This document shows positions 43,638 through 52,436 of a stretch of 64,000 nucleotides of DNA, in pieces. A program made the translations under genes and the position numbers. How positions within the stretch are numbered: position 1 is the stretch's first letter; every line of letters begins with the position of its first letter. The stretch is from an uncultured Thermomicrobiales bacterium (GTDB lineage Bacteria; Chloroflexota; Chloroflexia; Thermomicrobiales; UBA6265): positions 1 to 64,000 of the forward strand of contig CADCWG010000014.1 of the NCBI GenBank assembly GCA_902806335.1, written 5' to 3'. The notes beneath the pieces are model-generated. The model had not been told where the DNA came from. It searched no databases and saw nothing but the letters and a program-made list of their open reading frames with translations.

Positions 43638-45100
43638 CGGCGGCTATCCCCGGCAGGCAGAACGTCGTGCCCGTGGCTGACTGGGCCGCCCGGTCCGGCG
43701 CCGCCGGCCTGACCGGCCGCGACCACGGCGTCGACGACCTTGCGGTAGCCGGTGCAGCGGCAGATGTTGCCCGCGAGCGCCTGCCGCACCGTGGTCCGGT
43801 CGGGGCTGGGGTCGGTCGCCAGCAGACCCGCGGCGGCCATCAGCAGTCCCGGCGTGCAGTAGCCGCACTGGACCGCGCCGTGCTCGACGAAGGCACGCTG
43901 GAGCGGGTGGAGCCCATCGTCGGCGGCCCCAGGGGACGACCCGGCCAGGCCCTCGACCGTGACGACCGGGACCCCGTGGGCCTGCGCCGCGGGGACGAGG
44001 CAGCTCAGGACCGCCCGGCCGCCGAGCAGGACCGTGCAGGCGCCGCAGCGGCCGTGGGCACAGCCGTTCTTGGTGCCGGTCAGCCCGAGGTCCTCCCGCA
44101 GCGCGTCGAGCAGCGTCCTGGTGCCGGCACCCGCCAGCGTTCGCGCTTGGCCGTTGACGACGGTGTCGACGCTGCCGTCGTAGGGCGCGAGCGCCGCCGG
44201 TCGCGCCGTGGGCCGCCCAAGCCGAGGCGGAGCGGCCGGCGCGGCGGCGTGTCCCTTCGCCAGGTCGGCGAGCGCGCGCGTCGCGAGCGCCGCCAGCACG
44301 CGCCGCCGGTACCGCTCCGTACCCCGGAGGTCGTCGCCCGCGGGCACGGCGGCCGCCATGTGGTCGGCCACGACGTCGGCGCGTTCGCGACTGAGGGGAC
44401 CGCCGACGAGCGACGCCTCGGCGGCGGGCACCCGCACCGCGAGGGGACCCGGCCCGCCGACGGCCACCCGCGCGTCGACCACGAGTTCGCCGTCGAACGC
44501 GAGCAACACGGCGAGGTTGGCGACCGAGGTCGTCGCCGCGGCGCGGAGCCCGAGCCGCAGGAAACGCCCCCGCCAGGACGCCCCGAGCATTGGCACCCGG
44601 ACGCCGACGATCAACGCTCCGGGGCGAAGCGGCGGGCGCGCCGCGGCCGCCAGGTCGGCGACCGGCAGGACCCGTTGGCCGCCGCTGGAGGCGACGATCG
44701 CCCGGGCGCCGAGCGCGACCAGCGGGGTCGTCGGGTCCCGGACGGGGTACCGGGCCACCAGGCTCCCAACGAGTGTCGCCCGGCTCCGGACCAGCGGCGA
44801 GCCGACGCCGGCGCAGGCTTCGGCGAGCGGCGCGGCCCGCTCCCGGACGAGGGGCGCCGACGCGACATCGTCGTGGGTGACTAGGGCCCCGATGAGCAGG
44901 GCATCGCCGTCGGCGCGGATCCCTCCGAGGTCGGGCAGCCGGCCGAGGTCGACCAGTTCGGCGCGAGGCGGCAGCGCGCCACGCCGGGCGTCGATCAGCA
45001 CGCCCGTCCCCCCGGCGACGGGCACGCCACGCGGCCCGAGCATGGTGAGCAGGTCGAGGGCGTCGCCGAGGTCAGTGGGCTGGTGGAAGGTGTCCCACAT
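43634..45100 (-). CDS. Xanthine dehydrogenase FAD-binding domain fused to the 2Fe-2S subunit (FAD first)
   Basis: One 488-residue polypeptide carries both electron-transfer domains. Residues ~1-285 are the FAD domain of molybdenum hydroxylases (TDLGDALDLLTMLGPRGVPVAGGTGVLIDARRG; LAEACAGVGSPLVRSRATLVGSLV). Residues ~320-488 are the CoxS-type domain with both clusters: NGCAHGRCGACTVLL (plant-type 2Fe-2S) and [11 protein letters not shown]...NICRCTGYRKVV. In ordinary xanthine dehydrogenases the 2Fe-2S domain precedes FAD, so the order is reversed. I use the ATG at 45100 (MWDTFHQPTDL), at the usual domain start; the Shine-Dalgarno sequence is weak. It overlaps the next gene by 4 nt. Confidence 0.9.
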   Translation of the reverse strand: MWDTFHQPTDLGDALDLLTMLGPRGVPVAGGTGVLIDARRGALPPRAELVDLGRLPDLGGIRADGDALLIGALVTHDDVASAPLVRERAAPLAEACAGVGSPLVRSRATLVGSLVARYPVRDPTTPLVALGARAIVASSGGQRVLPVADLAAAARPPLRPGALIVGVRVPMLGASWRGRFLRLGLRAAATTSVANLAVLLAFDGELVVDARVAVGGPGPLAVRVPAAEASLVGGPLSRERADVVADHMAAAVPAGDDLRGTERYRRRVLAALATRALADLAKGHAAAPAAPPRLGRPTARPAALAPYDGSVDTVVNGQARTLAGAGTRTLLDALREDLGLTGTKNGCAHGRCGACTVLLGGRAVLSCLVPAAQAHGVPVVTVEGLAGSSPGAADDGLHPLQRAFVEHGAVQCGYCTPGLLMAAAGLLATDPSPDRTTVRQALAGNICRCTGYRKVVDAVVAAGQAGGAGPGGPVSHGHDVLPAGDSRR

Positions 45101-45215
45101 GGTGTTTGTTCTCGCGATCTCCGCCTCCGCCAACAATCCTCGGGCGGAGGCCCGTTGGACCACGGCGGCCCAAGGCGATTCGGATCGGCGGGCCGTGGGC
45201 GAGGGGCGGCGCGGA

Positions 45216-47921
45216 TCAGGCCGACTGGCGACGGTCCGGTCGGAGCAGGCGACCGATTGGCGGTCCGACCGGCTCGTTCTTGCGGGCGACGGTGATGCCG
45301 CGGAGGACCGTGCGAACCACCCGACCGCGGAACCGGGTCCCGACGAACGGGCTCAGGCGGTGCCGCGACCGGAGGTCCTCGGCCGTGAGATCCCACGCGG
45401 CGCCGAGGTCGACGAGGGCGAAGTCGGCGTCCTGGCCGACGGCGAGCGCACCCTTGCCCGGGAGACAGAAGCGGCGGGCGGCGGCGCCGGACGTGAGGGA
45501 GGCGATGGCGCGGAGCGGGAGCCTACGGCCGTGGTGCCCGGCCGTCAACAGCGCCGGCAGCAGCGTCTGGCAGCCGCCGATGCCACCCCAGGCGGCGAAC
45601 CAGTCGCGACCCGCCTTGAGATCGGCCGGCGACGGGGAGTGGTCGGAGGCGACCCAGTCGATGTCGCCGGCCGCCAGCGCCGCCCAGAGCGCCGCGACCT
45701 CCGCGGCGGGGCGGAGCGGGGGGGCGCACTTGGCGAGCGTGCCGAGGCGCACCGCGTCGTCTTCGTCCAGCAGGAGGTAGTGGGGGCAGGTCTCGCAGGT
45801 GACGTCGACCCCGCGAGCCCGCGCGGCGGCGACGAGCGCGACGCCGGCGCCGGTGCTGACGTGGACGACGTGGAGCGCGCAGCCGGTCTCCTCGGCCAGC
45901 GCGATCGCCCTCGCGATCGCCGTGATCTCGGCCTCCGCCGGCCGCGACGCCCCGTAGTCCCGGGCGCCCGTCCGGCCGGCGGCGACAGCCGCCGCCGCGA
46001 GCCGGCGCGTGAGGCCGTCGTCTTCAGCGTGGACGGCGACGGGCATCCCGAGGCGGGCGGCGCGCTCCATCCCGCGGTGGAGCGTGCGCTCGTCGGCCGC
46101 CGGAAACTCGGGCACGCCGCTGTCGGACATGAAGGCCTTGAAGCCGACCACGCCCCGCTCGGCCAGTTCGTCCAGGCGGTCGAGGTCGCCGGGGACCAGC
46201 CCGCCCCAGAGCGCGAGGTCGATCCGGGCGCCGCCCGCGATGGCCGCCGCCTTGGCGTCGAAGGCCGCCCCGTCCACCGTCGGCGGGAGGCTGTTGAGCG
46301 GCATGTCGCAGGCGGTCGTCGCCCCGCCCGCCGCCAGCGCGGCGGTGCCCGGCGAGATGCCTTCCCAGTCGGCCCGACCGGGGTCGTTCAGGTGGACGTG
46401 GGCGTCGACAACGCCGGGGAAGACGTGGAGGCCCGACGCGTCCACCTCCTCGCGCGCCGGCCCGGCGAGGTCGGGTCCAAGCGCAATCACCCGGCCGTCG
46501 AGCGCGGCGAGGTCGCCCCGCACCGTGCGGTCGGCCAGGACGAGCGTGCCGCCGCGGACGAGCAGGTCGAAGGTCGCCATGCGGGGCTCCGGTGGTCGGC
46601 GAGGGCTGGTTGACGGGGCGCGGCCGCGTCGGGGCGCCGCGGCGAGGTCGGCGAGGAAGCGGTCGGCGACGCCGAGCGCGATGGCGATGTCGGGCGTTGC
46701 GACGTGCTCGGCGGGATGGTGGCTGACACCCCCGGCGCAGCGGACGAAGAGCATCGCGACCGGGCAGATCCCCGCGAGGGCGACCGCGTCGTGGCCGGCA
46801 CCGCTCGGCAGCCGGTGGGCCGGGAGCCCGAGGGACGTCACCGCCGCGGCGAGGCGGTCGGTGAGCCCGGGGTCGCAGGCGACGGCCGGGGCCCGCTGGA
46901 CGACCTCCCACGCCACCGCCACCGCGCGCCGATCCCCGATCGCGCGGGCGGCCTCCCGGAGCGTGGCGACGAGCGTCTCCCGCCCCCGGTCGTCGGGGGC
47001 ACGCGCGTCGAGAGTCAGCGCGACGGAGCCGGGCACCACGTTGCTCGCCCCCGGCGCGACGGCGAGTTGGCCGACCGTCGCGACCAGACCGCGGTCGGCG
47101 CCGTCGGCGGCGGCGGTCTCCACCGCGAGCACAAACTCGGCGGCGGCGCAGAGCGCGTCGCGGCGGGAGCCCATCGGGACCGTCCCCGCGTGGCCGGCCT
47201 CCCCGGCGAAGCGGACCGCGATCCGGCTCTGGCCGGCGATCGCCGAGACCACCCCGACCGGTGCCCCGAGCCGCTCGAGCACGGGGCCCTGCTCCAGGTG
47301 GACCTCGACGTAGCCGATGATGCCCGCCGGTTCGCGCCGGGCCGTCGCCAGCCCAGCCGGAGACGGGTCCCCGCCGTAGTCCCGGATCGCCTCCGCCACC
47401 GACCGGCCCGAGGCGTCCTCGAGCGCCAGCATCGCCGCGTCGATGGTGCCGGCGAGCGCGCGGCTGCCGAGATACGCCGACCGGAACCGGAGTCCCTCCT
47501 CGTCGGCGAACGCCACGACCTCGACCGCGAACGGGCGCCTCACGTCGAGGCGGAGGCGCTCGACGGCGGCGATCGCGAGAAGGACGCCGAGCGCGCCGTC
47601 GAACCGGCCGGCGTCGCGGACGGTGTCGAGGTGGCTCCCCAGGAGAAGTGTCGGCGCGGCCGCCCCGGCGGGGTCACCCGCGTCGACCCGTCCGATCAAG
47701 TTGCCGACCGTGTCGCGCCGGGTCGCCATGCCGGCGGCGCCCATCCAGGCGGCGACCATGTCCCGGGCGGCGCGCAGGGCCGGGCCGCCGTAGGGCCGCG
47801 ACAGGCGGCCCGGCTCGTCGCTCAGCGCCGCCAGCGCTTCGCACCGGGCCGCGACCATTTCGGCGCGGGCGGACGTGTCCCCGGGCCCAGCCGCTTCCGG
47901 CGGCGGATCGGTCCGCGTCAC
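45216..47921 (-). CDS. Fusion: M20 allantoate amidohydrolase-type enzyme + allantoinase
   Basis: A single open frame of ~901 codons encodes two enzymes of allantoin breakdown. Residues ~20-430 are an M20 amidohydrolase of the allantoate amidohydrolase/carbamoylase type, with metal ligands in GSHLDTVRDAGRFDGALG, FADEEGLRF, YVEVHLEQGP and GVSHHPAEH. A Pro/Arg/Ser-rich linker (~431-447) follows. Residues 448-900 are an allantoinase/dihydroorotase-fold enzyme with HVHL, the carboxylated Lys in VVGFKAFMSDSG, VAVHAEDDG, LHVVHVSTG and DWVASDHSPSPADLK. Both metal sites look complete. An internal ATG at 46580 with CGGAG before it could also yield free allantoinase. I take the GTG at 47921, ten bases past the HIU hydrolase stop; the ATG at 47858 is an alternative. 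Confidence 0.88.
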   Translation of the reverse strand: MTRTDPPPEAAGPGDTSARAEMVAARCEALAALSDEPGRLSRPYGGPALRAARDMVAAWMGAAGMATRRDTVGNLIGRVDAGDPAGAAAPTLLLGSHLDTVRDAGRFDGALGVLLAIAAVERLRLDVRRPFAVEVVAFADEEGLRFRSAYLGSRALAGTIDAAMLALEDASGRSVAEAIRDYGGDPSPAGLATARREPAGIIGYVEVHLEQGPVLERLGAPVGVVSAIAGQSRIAVRFAGEAGHAGTVPMGSRRDALCAAAEFVLAVETAAADGADRGLVATVGQLAVAPGASNVVPGSVALTLDARAPDDRGRETLVATLREAARAIGDRRAVAVAWEVVQRAPAVACDPGLTDRLAAAVTSLGLPAHRLPSGAGHDAVALAGICPVAMLFVRCAGGVSHHPAEHVATPDIAIALGVADRFLADLAAAPRRGRAPSTSPRRPPEPRMATFDLLVRGGTLVLADRTVRGDLAALDGRVIALGPDLAGPAREEVDASGLHVFPGVVDAHVHLNDPGRADWEGISPGTAALAAGGATTACDMPLNSLPPTVDGAAFDAKAAAIAGGARIDLALWGGLVPGDLDRLDELAERGVVGFKAFMSDSGVPEFPAADERTLHRGMERAARLGMPVAVHAEDDGLTRRLAAAAVAAGRTGARDYGASRPAEAEITAIARAIALAEETGCALHVVHVSTGAGVALVAAARARGVDVTCETCPHYLLLDEDDAVRLGTLAKCAPPLRPAAEVAALWAALAAGDIDWVASDHSPSPADLKAGRDWFAAWGGIGGCQTLLPALLTAGHHGRRLPLRAIASLTSGAAARRFCLPGKGALAVGQDADFALVDLGAAWDLTAEDLRSRHRLSPFVGTRFRGRVVRTVLRGITVARKNEPVGPPIGRLLRPDRRQSA

Positions 47922-47931
47922 GACGGGAAGC

Positions 47932-48324
47932 TCACGAGCCACGGTAGGTCGAATAGGCCCAGGGCGAGACGAGCAGCGGCACGTGATAGTGCGCCGCGTC
48001 GGCGACCCCGAAGCGGACCACGACGTCGCCGAGGAAGGGGGGATCCGACACGGCAATGTCGTGGGCGGCGAAGTAGGCGCCGACCCTGAAGGTTAGCTCG
48101 TAGATGCCGGGCTGGAGGCCCTCCGGGGCCAGTGTCCCACGGGAGATCCGCCCGTCGCCGTCGGTCTCCGCCCGGCCGATCGGCGAGCGCCGCCAGCCGA
48201 CCGGGGAGCCGTCATCCCCGCCGGGGAAGACGCGGGCGAGGGCCACCTCGACGCCGGCGGCGGGGCGACCGGCCGCGGTGTCGAGCACGTGGGTCGAGAC
48301 GGTCGCGGTTCGGTGCTCAACCAT
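47932..48324 (-). CDS. uraH: 5-hydroxyisourate hydrolase (transthyretin-like)
   Basis: The enzyme opens 5-hydroxyisourate, the product of urate oxidase, to OHCU. Family motifs are complete: the N-terminal VSTHVLDTAAGRPAAGVEV, the middle YELTFRVGAYFAAHDI, and HYHVPLLVSPWAYSTYRGS with the diagnostic C-terminal YRGS. The ATG at 48324 (MVEHRTATVSTHVLD, 130 aa) gives the normal length; the track's upstream extension is spacer. It lies 76 bp after pucL in the same direction and 10 bp before the M20-allantoinase fusion. Confidence 0.95.
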   Translation of the reverse strand: MVEHRTATVSTHVLDTAAGRPAAGVEVALARVFPGGDDGSPVGWRRSPIGRAETDGDGRISRGTLAPEGLQPGIYELTFRVGAYFAAHDIAVSDPPFLGDVVVRFGVADAAHYHVPLLVSPWAYSTYRGS

Positions 48325-48400
48325 CAGTGAGGCTGGCCGTCGCCACGGCCGCCGTCGGGCCGGCCGAGCGCCGTGACGCGTGGCGGATCGCCCCGGCCCG

Positions 48401-49942
48401 TCATGCGCTGACCCCCGTTCGCGACATAACAAGGGTTATCAGGCCGTAAGCCGGGAAGGGATCGGTGTAGACCCTCGGGCCGTCGGGGACGGCGTCCGCG
48501 TCCCCGGCGACCGGGTCGCGGGTCCGGTTCTCGGCGGCGAAGCCGACCTCGGCCAACTGCGGAAAGCGGGCCAGCAGGGCGACGCCCATCTCGTGGACCA
48601 GGTGCTGGATCGACTCGCTGACGAGGCGGTGGAAGACCGCCCGGCAGAGGTCGCCGACCTGCTCGGCGGGGACGTACCGAGCGTGGTCGTGGCCGAGCGC
48701 GTCGCCGGGGTCGGCGTAGCGCCAGTGGACGTCGAGCAGCACGAAGAGGGGCCGGTCGACGCGGTCGGGGAGGGTGGTGTTGCCGTCGCGGACGAAGCGG
48801 GTGAAGGCGCTGCCCGTCGTCTTGAGCAGCTCGATGCCGACTATTCCGCACCGGTGGGTCCGGACCGAGATCTCGCCGCCGTCGCTGGTCGTCTCCAGCT
48901 CGACGACGCTCCGGTCGCCGTGGCCGCGGGCGTAGAGGACGCCGCTCGTCGCGAAGCCGCCGCCCTCGGTCGGAACCGTGACCGGCGCGAAGGGCAGCTC
49001 CCGCGCCTCCAGCCGGAGGTGACGGAGCTGGGTGTAGGCGGCGCCGAAGCGGCGGGCCAGGTGGGCCAGCAGTGCTTCGAGCGTGGCGCCCTCGAACGCC
49101 AGCGCCTCGCGCAGCACCAGATTCTTGATCGAGTCCGTGGCGACAAGCCCGGCGTTGTCGCCGTGGGTGTAGGCGCGCAGCGGACCGTCGCCGAGGACCT
49201 CGACCGTGACCTCGGCGGCGAGGAGCGTGTTGTCCCGGCTGACGAACGGCGACTCCGGGATCGGCGGCACGCCGTGGAGCGGCGCGGCCCGCACCCGATA
49301 GAGCGGCACGGCGCGCTTGCCGTACGAGATCTGGTACCGCACGGCCGGCCCCGCTTCGCCGCCCTCGTCGGCAGCGGTCGGACTCTGCGCCGGTGATGCC
49401 CCGGCCTCCGATCCGAGGAGATCCTGGAGGCGGTAGCGGGTGATCCTGTCGATTTCCGCCAGCGCCGTCGCGAGTTCCTCGCCCTCGGCGTTCCCCAGGC
49501 GCCGCTCGAGGCCGGCGAGGACGCTGTCCCGGTCGCTCTCTCGGGCGCAGACGACGAACGGGAAGCCGAAGCGCTCGCGGTAGGCGGCGTTGAGGCGGTC
49601 GAAGGTCGCCGCGGCCTCGGGCGCGATCCGGTCGGGCGCGAGGCCGGCCGCGGCCTGCTCCGCTCTGGACGCCGCCGAGACCTCTGCGCTGCGCGCCGCC
49701 CGGCCCGCGAGGTCCGGGTGGGCGCGGACGAGGGAGAGCTGCCGGTCGCGGTCGCCCGCCAGGACGGCCGCCGCGAGGGCGGCGCGCAGGTCCTCGCCGG
49801 ACGCGAAGGGGCGCGCGTCCCAGGCCGCGGCGGCGGCCCAGGTCTGACCCTCGTGGAGTGGCGCGAGCGCCGCCGCGAAGGCGTCCCGGTCGAGGAGGTT
49901 CAGGTCGGCGAGGGTCGGGGTCGAGGATGCGACCGTGGCCAT
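48401..49942 (-). CDS. pucL: PucL-type fusion: OHCU decarboxylase + urate oxidase
   Basis: This 513-residue bifunctional enzyme matches the arrangement known in Bacillus PucL. Residues ~1-170 are 2-oxo-4-hydroxy-4-carboxy-5-ureidoimidazoline decarboxylase, with LVRAHPDLAGRAARSAEVSA and NAAYRERFGFPFVVCARESD. After a linker rich in Ala/Gly/Glu, residues ~215-513 are urate oxidase: RYQISYGKRAVPLYRVRA (active-site Lys region), YTHGDNAGLVATDSIKNLVLREAL (catalytic Thr region) and ESIQHLVHEMGVALLARFPQLAEVGFAAENRT. It turns urate into HIU and OHCU into S-allantoin; the intermediate step is the next gene. The ATG at 49942 has a purine-rich GGGGG upstream. It is the first gene of the operon. Confidence 0.95.
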   Translation of the reverse strand: MATVASSTPTLADLNLLDRDAFAAALAPLHEGQTWAAAAAWDARPFASGEDLRAALAAAVLAGDRDRQLSLVRAHPDLAGRAARSAEVSAASRAEQAAAGLAPDRIAPEAAATFDRLNAAYRERFGFPFVVCARESDRDSVLAGLERRLGNAEGEELATALAEIDRITRYRLQDLLGSEAGASPAQSPTAADEGGEAGPAVRYQISYGKRAVPLYRVRAAPLHGVPPIPESPFVSRDNTLLAAEVTVEVLGDGPLRAYTHGDNAGLVATDSIKNLVLREALAFEGATLEALLAHLARRFGAAYTQLRHLRLEARELPFAPVTVPTEGGGFATSGVLYARGHGDRSVVELETTSDGGEISVRTHRCGIVGIELLKTTGSAFTRFVRDGNTTLPDRVDRPLFVLLDVHWRYADPGDALGHDHARYVPAEQVGDLCRAVFHRLVSESIQHLVHEMGVALLARFPQLAEVGFAAENRTRDPVAGDADAVPDGPRVYTDPFPAYGLITLVMSRTGVSA

Positions 49943-50005
49943 GGGTGCCCCCGTCTGCGAGGCGCCGCGACGCGCCCGAGGAGCCGCCCCGCTCGGGGAG
50001 GCGGG

Positions 50006-50011
50006 ATCATA
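50006..50011 (-). promoter_or_regulatory. Candidate -10 box of the purine operon
   Basis: TATGAT on the minus strand stands 63 bp upstream of the pucL ATG. No good -35 hexamer is present at 16-19 bp, consistent with an activator-dependent promoter. Confidence 0.4.
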
Positions 50012-50062
50012 CCGGACGGCACCCCGCGGCGTTGACGCACTCCATCCCGCGTCGAGAGCCCT

Positions 50063-50077
50063 CACGATCGGATCGTG
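50063..50077. promoter_or_regulatory. 15-bp palindrome, candidate operator of the purine control region
   Basis: CACGATC-G-GATCGTG is a perfect 7-bp inverted repeat around one base, the size of a site for a dimeric GntR-, IclR- or LysR-type regulator. It lies ~50 bp upstream of the pucL -10 box, where an activator would bind, in the gap between two divergent catabolic gene sets. Confidence 0.45.
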
Positions 50078-50276
50078 CTCGGCGGGGCGGAGTACTGAGG
50101 CCGGGCTCCGCCCGTGTCCCCGTGCGCCGGTTGACGCCGCTGGACCCATGATGAAGGGACGAGTCCCGGCGGAGAGGTCATCGTGACCGCGATCTGACGT
50201 TCCCGTGGCGCCCGCGGCGGCCGCCGTGGCGTCGCGGGCCGGGAGCGGCTAGCATCGCCGCTCCGGCGGCGGGCCG

Positions 50277-51551
50277 GTGGGGATGCGGCGGGGGTGCGGG
50301 GTGGAGGACGGGGAACACGGGGCGATACGGATCGCGCCCGACGAGGTCGCGGGCCCGATCGCCGAGCTGGCGCGGTTCGGCGCCCACGGGGAGACCGGCG
50401 TCTGGCGCACGGTCTACTCCCCGGAGTGGGTCGCCGCCGCCGACTGGTACGCCGCCCAGGCCGAGGCGGCCGGGCTCGCGGTCCGCCGCGACGCCGTCGG
50501 CAACGTCTGGGCGCGTCTGGACGGGACCGAGGACGGCAAGTCGATCGCGACCGGGTCGCACCTCGACTCGCAGCGCCCGGGCGGGCAGTACGACGGCGCG
50601 CTGGGCGCCATCGGCGGCCTCGTCGCCCTGCGCAAGCTTCGCGAGCGCTTCGGCCAGCCGCGGCGGACGCTGGAGGCCGTTGCCCTCTGCGAGGAGGAGG
50701 CGAGCCGCTTCCCGACCGCCAACTTCTGGGGCAGCCGGGCGATCATCGGCCAGATCGCGCCCGGCGACCCGGAGGCGACGATCGGCTACGACGGCGAGAC
50801 GATCGCGGCGGCGATGCGCGCGATCGGGCTCGACCCCGACCGCTGCGGCGAGGCCCGGCGGGACGACCTCGACACGTTCGTCGAGCTCCACATCGAGCAG
50901 GGTCCCCTGCTCGAGCAGCAGGGGCTGCCGGTCGGGGTCGTCTCCGCGATCACGGGCCTGCGCCACTACGCGGTCACGCTCCACGGCACCGCCAACCACG
51001 CCGGCGCCTTCCCGATGGACCTCCGGCGCGACCCGATGGCCGGCGCGGCGGAGATCATCTCCGGCGTCGTCAACACCGCCCACCGGATGGGCCGCCCGGC
51101 CGTGACCACGGTCGGCCGGCTGGCCGTCGAGCCGAACGGCGCGGCGATCGTCCCCGAGCGCGTGACCTTCACGGTCGACGCGCGCCACCCCGACCCCGCC
51201 GCCCGCGCCCGGCTCTACGCCAAGCACGAGGCGCTGATCGCCGAGGTCGCCGCCCGCCGCGACCTCGACGTCTCCTGGGAGATCACCCACGAGCAGGACC
51301 CCTGCGTCTGCGACGCGGCCACGGTGGCGACCCTGGAAGCCGCGGCCCGCGCGCTGGGGGTGCCGTTCACGACCATGACCAGCGGCGCGGTCCACGACAC
51401 CCAGCAGATGGCGGCGGTGGCCAAGGTTGCGATGGTCTTTATCCAGAGCCGCGACGGGCGCAGCCACACCCCGGAGGAGTACTCGTCGCCGGAGCACCTC
51501 GCCGCCGGCGTCGAGGTGCTGACCGAGGCGCTGCGGCGGCTCGCCTACTGA
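50277..51551 (+). CDS. M20-family Zn-dependent amidohydrolase (allantoate/ureidoglycolate amidohydrolase or carbamoylase type)
   Basis: This 424-residue stand-alone hydantoinase/carbamoylase-family peptidase M20 has bimetal ligands in [57 protein letters not shown] and [15 protein letters not shown]. The dimerisation-domain His is in [19 protein letters not shown]. It is a distant paralogue of the N-terminal half of the 45216-47921 fusion. If the fusion hydrolyses allantoate, this one may act on ureidoglycine or ureidoglycolate, since plant AAH and UAH are likewise M20 paralogues; a carbamoylase role is equally possible. The start is uncertain (GTG 50277, ATG 50283 or GTG 50301). Confidence 0.85.
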   Translation: MGMRRGCGVEDGEHGAIRIAPDEVAGPIAELARFGAHGETGVWRTVYSPEWVAAADWYAAQAEAAGLAVRRDAVGNVWARLDGTEDGKSIATGSHLDSQRPGGQYDGALGAIGGLVALRKLRERFGQPRRTLEAVALCEEEASRFPTANFWGSRAIIGQIAPGDPEATIGYDGETIAAAMRAIGLDPDRCGEARRDDLDTFVELHIEQGPLLEQQGLPVGVVSAITGLRHYAVTLHGTANHAGAFPMDLRRDPMAGAAEIISGVVNTAHRMGRPAVTTVGRLAVEPNGAAIVPERVTFTVDARHPDPAARARLYAKHEALIAEVAARRDLDVSWEITHEQDPCVCDAATVATLEAAARALGVPFTTMTSGAVHDTQQMAAVAKVAMVFIQSRDGRSHTPEEYSSPEHLAAGVEVLTEALRRLAY

Positions 51552-51671
51552 CGTCCGGACGCCATTCCAACCCTATAGCCTCCCGGGGACCGGCGGTCGT
51601 GGAGGCGACGCCGCGGGTCGCCCGAATGGTCCTCCACCGCGCCGTCGCGTCCACCGGGCATGGACCGGCCG

Positions 51672-51677
51672 TATACT
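51672..51677 (+). promoter_or_regulatory. Candidate -10 box upstream of coxS
   Basis: TATACT, the hexamer also used by the dnaJ and LLM promoters, stands 90 bp before the coxS-like ATG. No -35 match is seen. Confidence 0.35.
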
Positions 51678-51767
51678 GCGGCGCATCCGAATCTGGCGTC
51701 CCAGAGGAGCCCCCGGCGACGGCGCCGCGGCGTGAGGCAGCGATCGAGCGAAGGAGACCCGGCGACG

Positions 51768-52295
51768 ATGGCGGACACGATGGCGGCCCCGGCGAAGGTG
51801 GCGATCACGCTCACCGTCAACGGCGAGCAGCGGACCGGCCAGGTCGAGCCCCGGACGCTGCTCGTCCACTTTCTGCGCGAGGGGCTCGGCCTGACCGGCG
51901 CCCACGTCGGCTGCGACACCAGCCAGTGCGGCTCCTGCGTGGTCGAGCTCAACGGCGCCAGCGTGAAGAGCTGCACGGTGCTGGCGGTCCAGGCCGACGG
52001 CGCCGAGGTGCTGACGATCGAGGGGCTCGGGCGCGACGGCGCCTACCACCCGATCCAGGAAGGGTTCTGGGAGAAGCACGGGCTCCAGTGCGGGTACTGC
52101 ACCCCGGGCATGATCATGTCGGCCTATGGGCTGCTCAAGCGGAACCCCGACCCCTCCGAGGACGAGATCCGCCACGCCCTCGACGGCAACCTCTGCCGCT
52201 GCACGGGCTACCAGAACATCGTCCGCTCGATCCAGTACGCCGCCCAGCTGATGAAGGACGGCCCCACCGCCCCGGTCGCGACCTCCGCCGACTAG
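51768..52295 (+). CDS. 2Fe-2S subunit of a xanthine oxidase-family molybdenum hydroxylase (CoxS-like)
   Basis: This 175-residue electron-transfer subunit has the plant-type 2Fe-2S motif [20 protein letters not shown] followed by a fourth Cys (KSCTVLA). The second cluster motifs are [19 protein letters not shown] and [18 protein letters not shown]. The ATG at 51768 ([11 protein letters not shown]) has AGGAG 11 nt upstream; the track's 51660 start adds an Arg-rich translated leader. It starts an S-L-M gene set on the plus strand. Confidence 0.92.
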   Translation: MADTMAAPAKVAITLTVNGEQRTGQVEPRTLLVHFLREGLGLTGAHVGCDTSQCGSCVVELNGASVKSCTVLAVQADGAEVLTIEGLGRDGAYHPIQEGFWEKHGLQCGYCTPGMIMSAYGLLKRNPDPSEDEIRHALDGNLCRCTGYQNIVRSIQYAAQLMKDGPTAPVATSAD

Positions 52296-52436
52296 CCACC
52301 ACGCGCGCCCGCCCTCGGAGGCGGTGCGCCGCATCCCCATGGGACCCTGCGAACACGAACCCGCCGCCGGCGAAGGCGGCGGGCCGCCAGGTGAGCGTCA
52401 CGGCGGGCCACGCCGGCCCGCGCAGGAGCCGACCCC

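Larger units (their letters stand above)
49943..50276. other. Divergent control region of the purine operon and the second amidohydrolase
   Basis: This 334-bp gap separates the leftward nine-gene operon from the rightward M20-coxSLM genes. It holds the -10 box and palindrome listed separately. An isolated TTGACG at 50132-50137 points right but has no -10 partner. No regulator gene or RNA is visible. Confidence 0.5.

Noticed and set aside
44208-46613. 801-aa plus-strand ORF
   Set aside because: It is antisense to xanthine dehydrogenase and the M20-allantoinase fusion.
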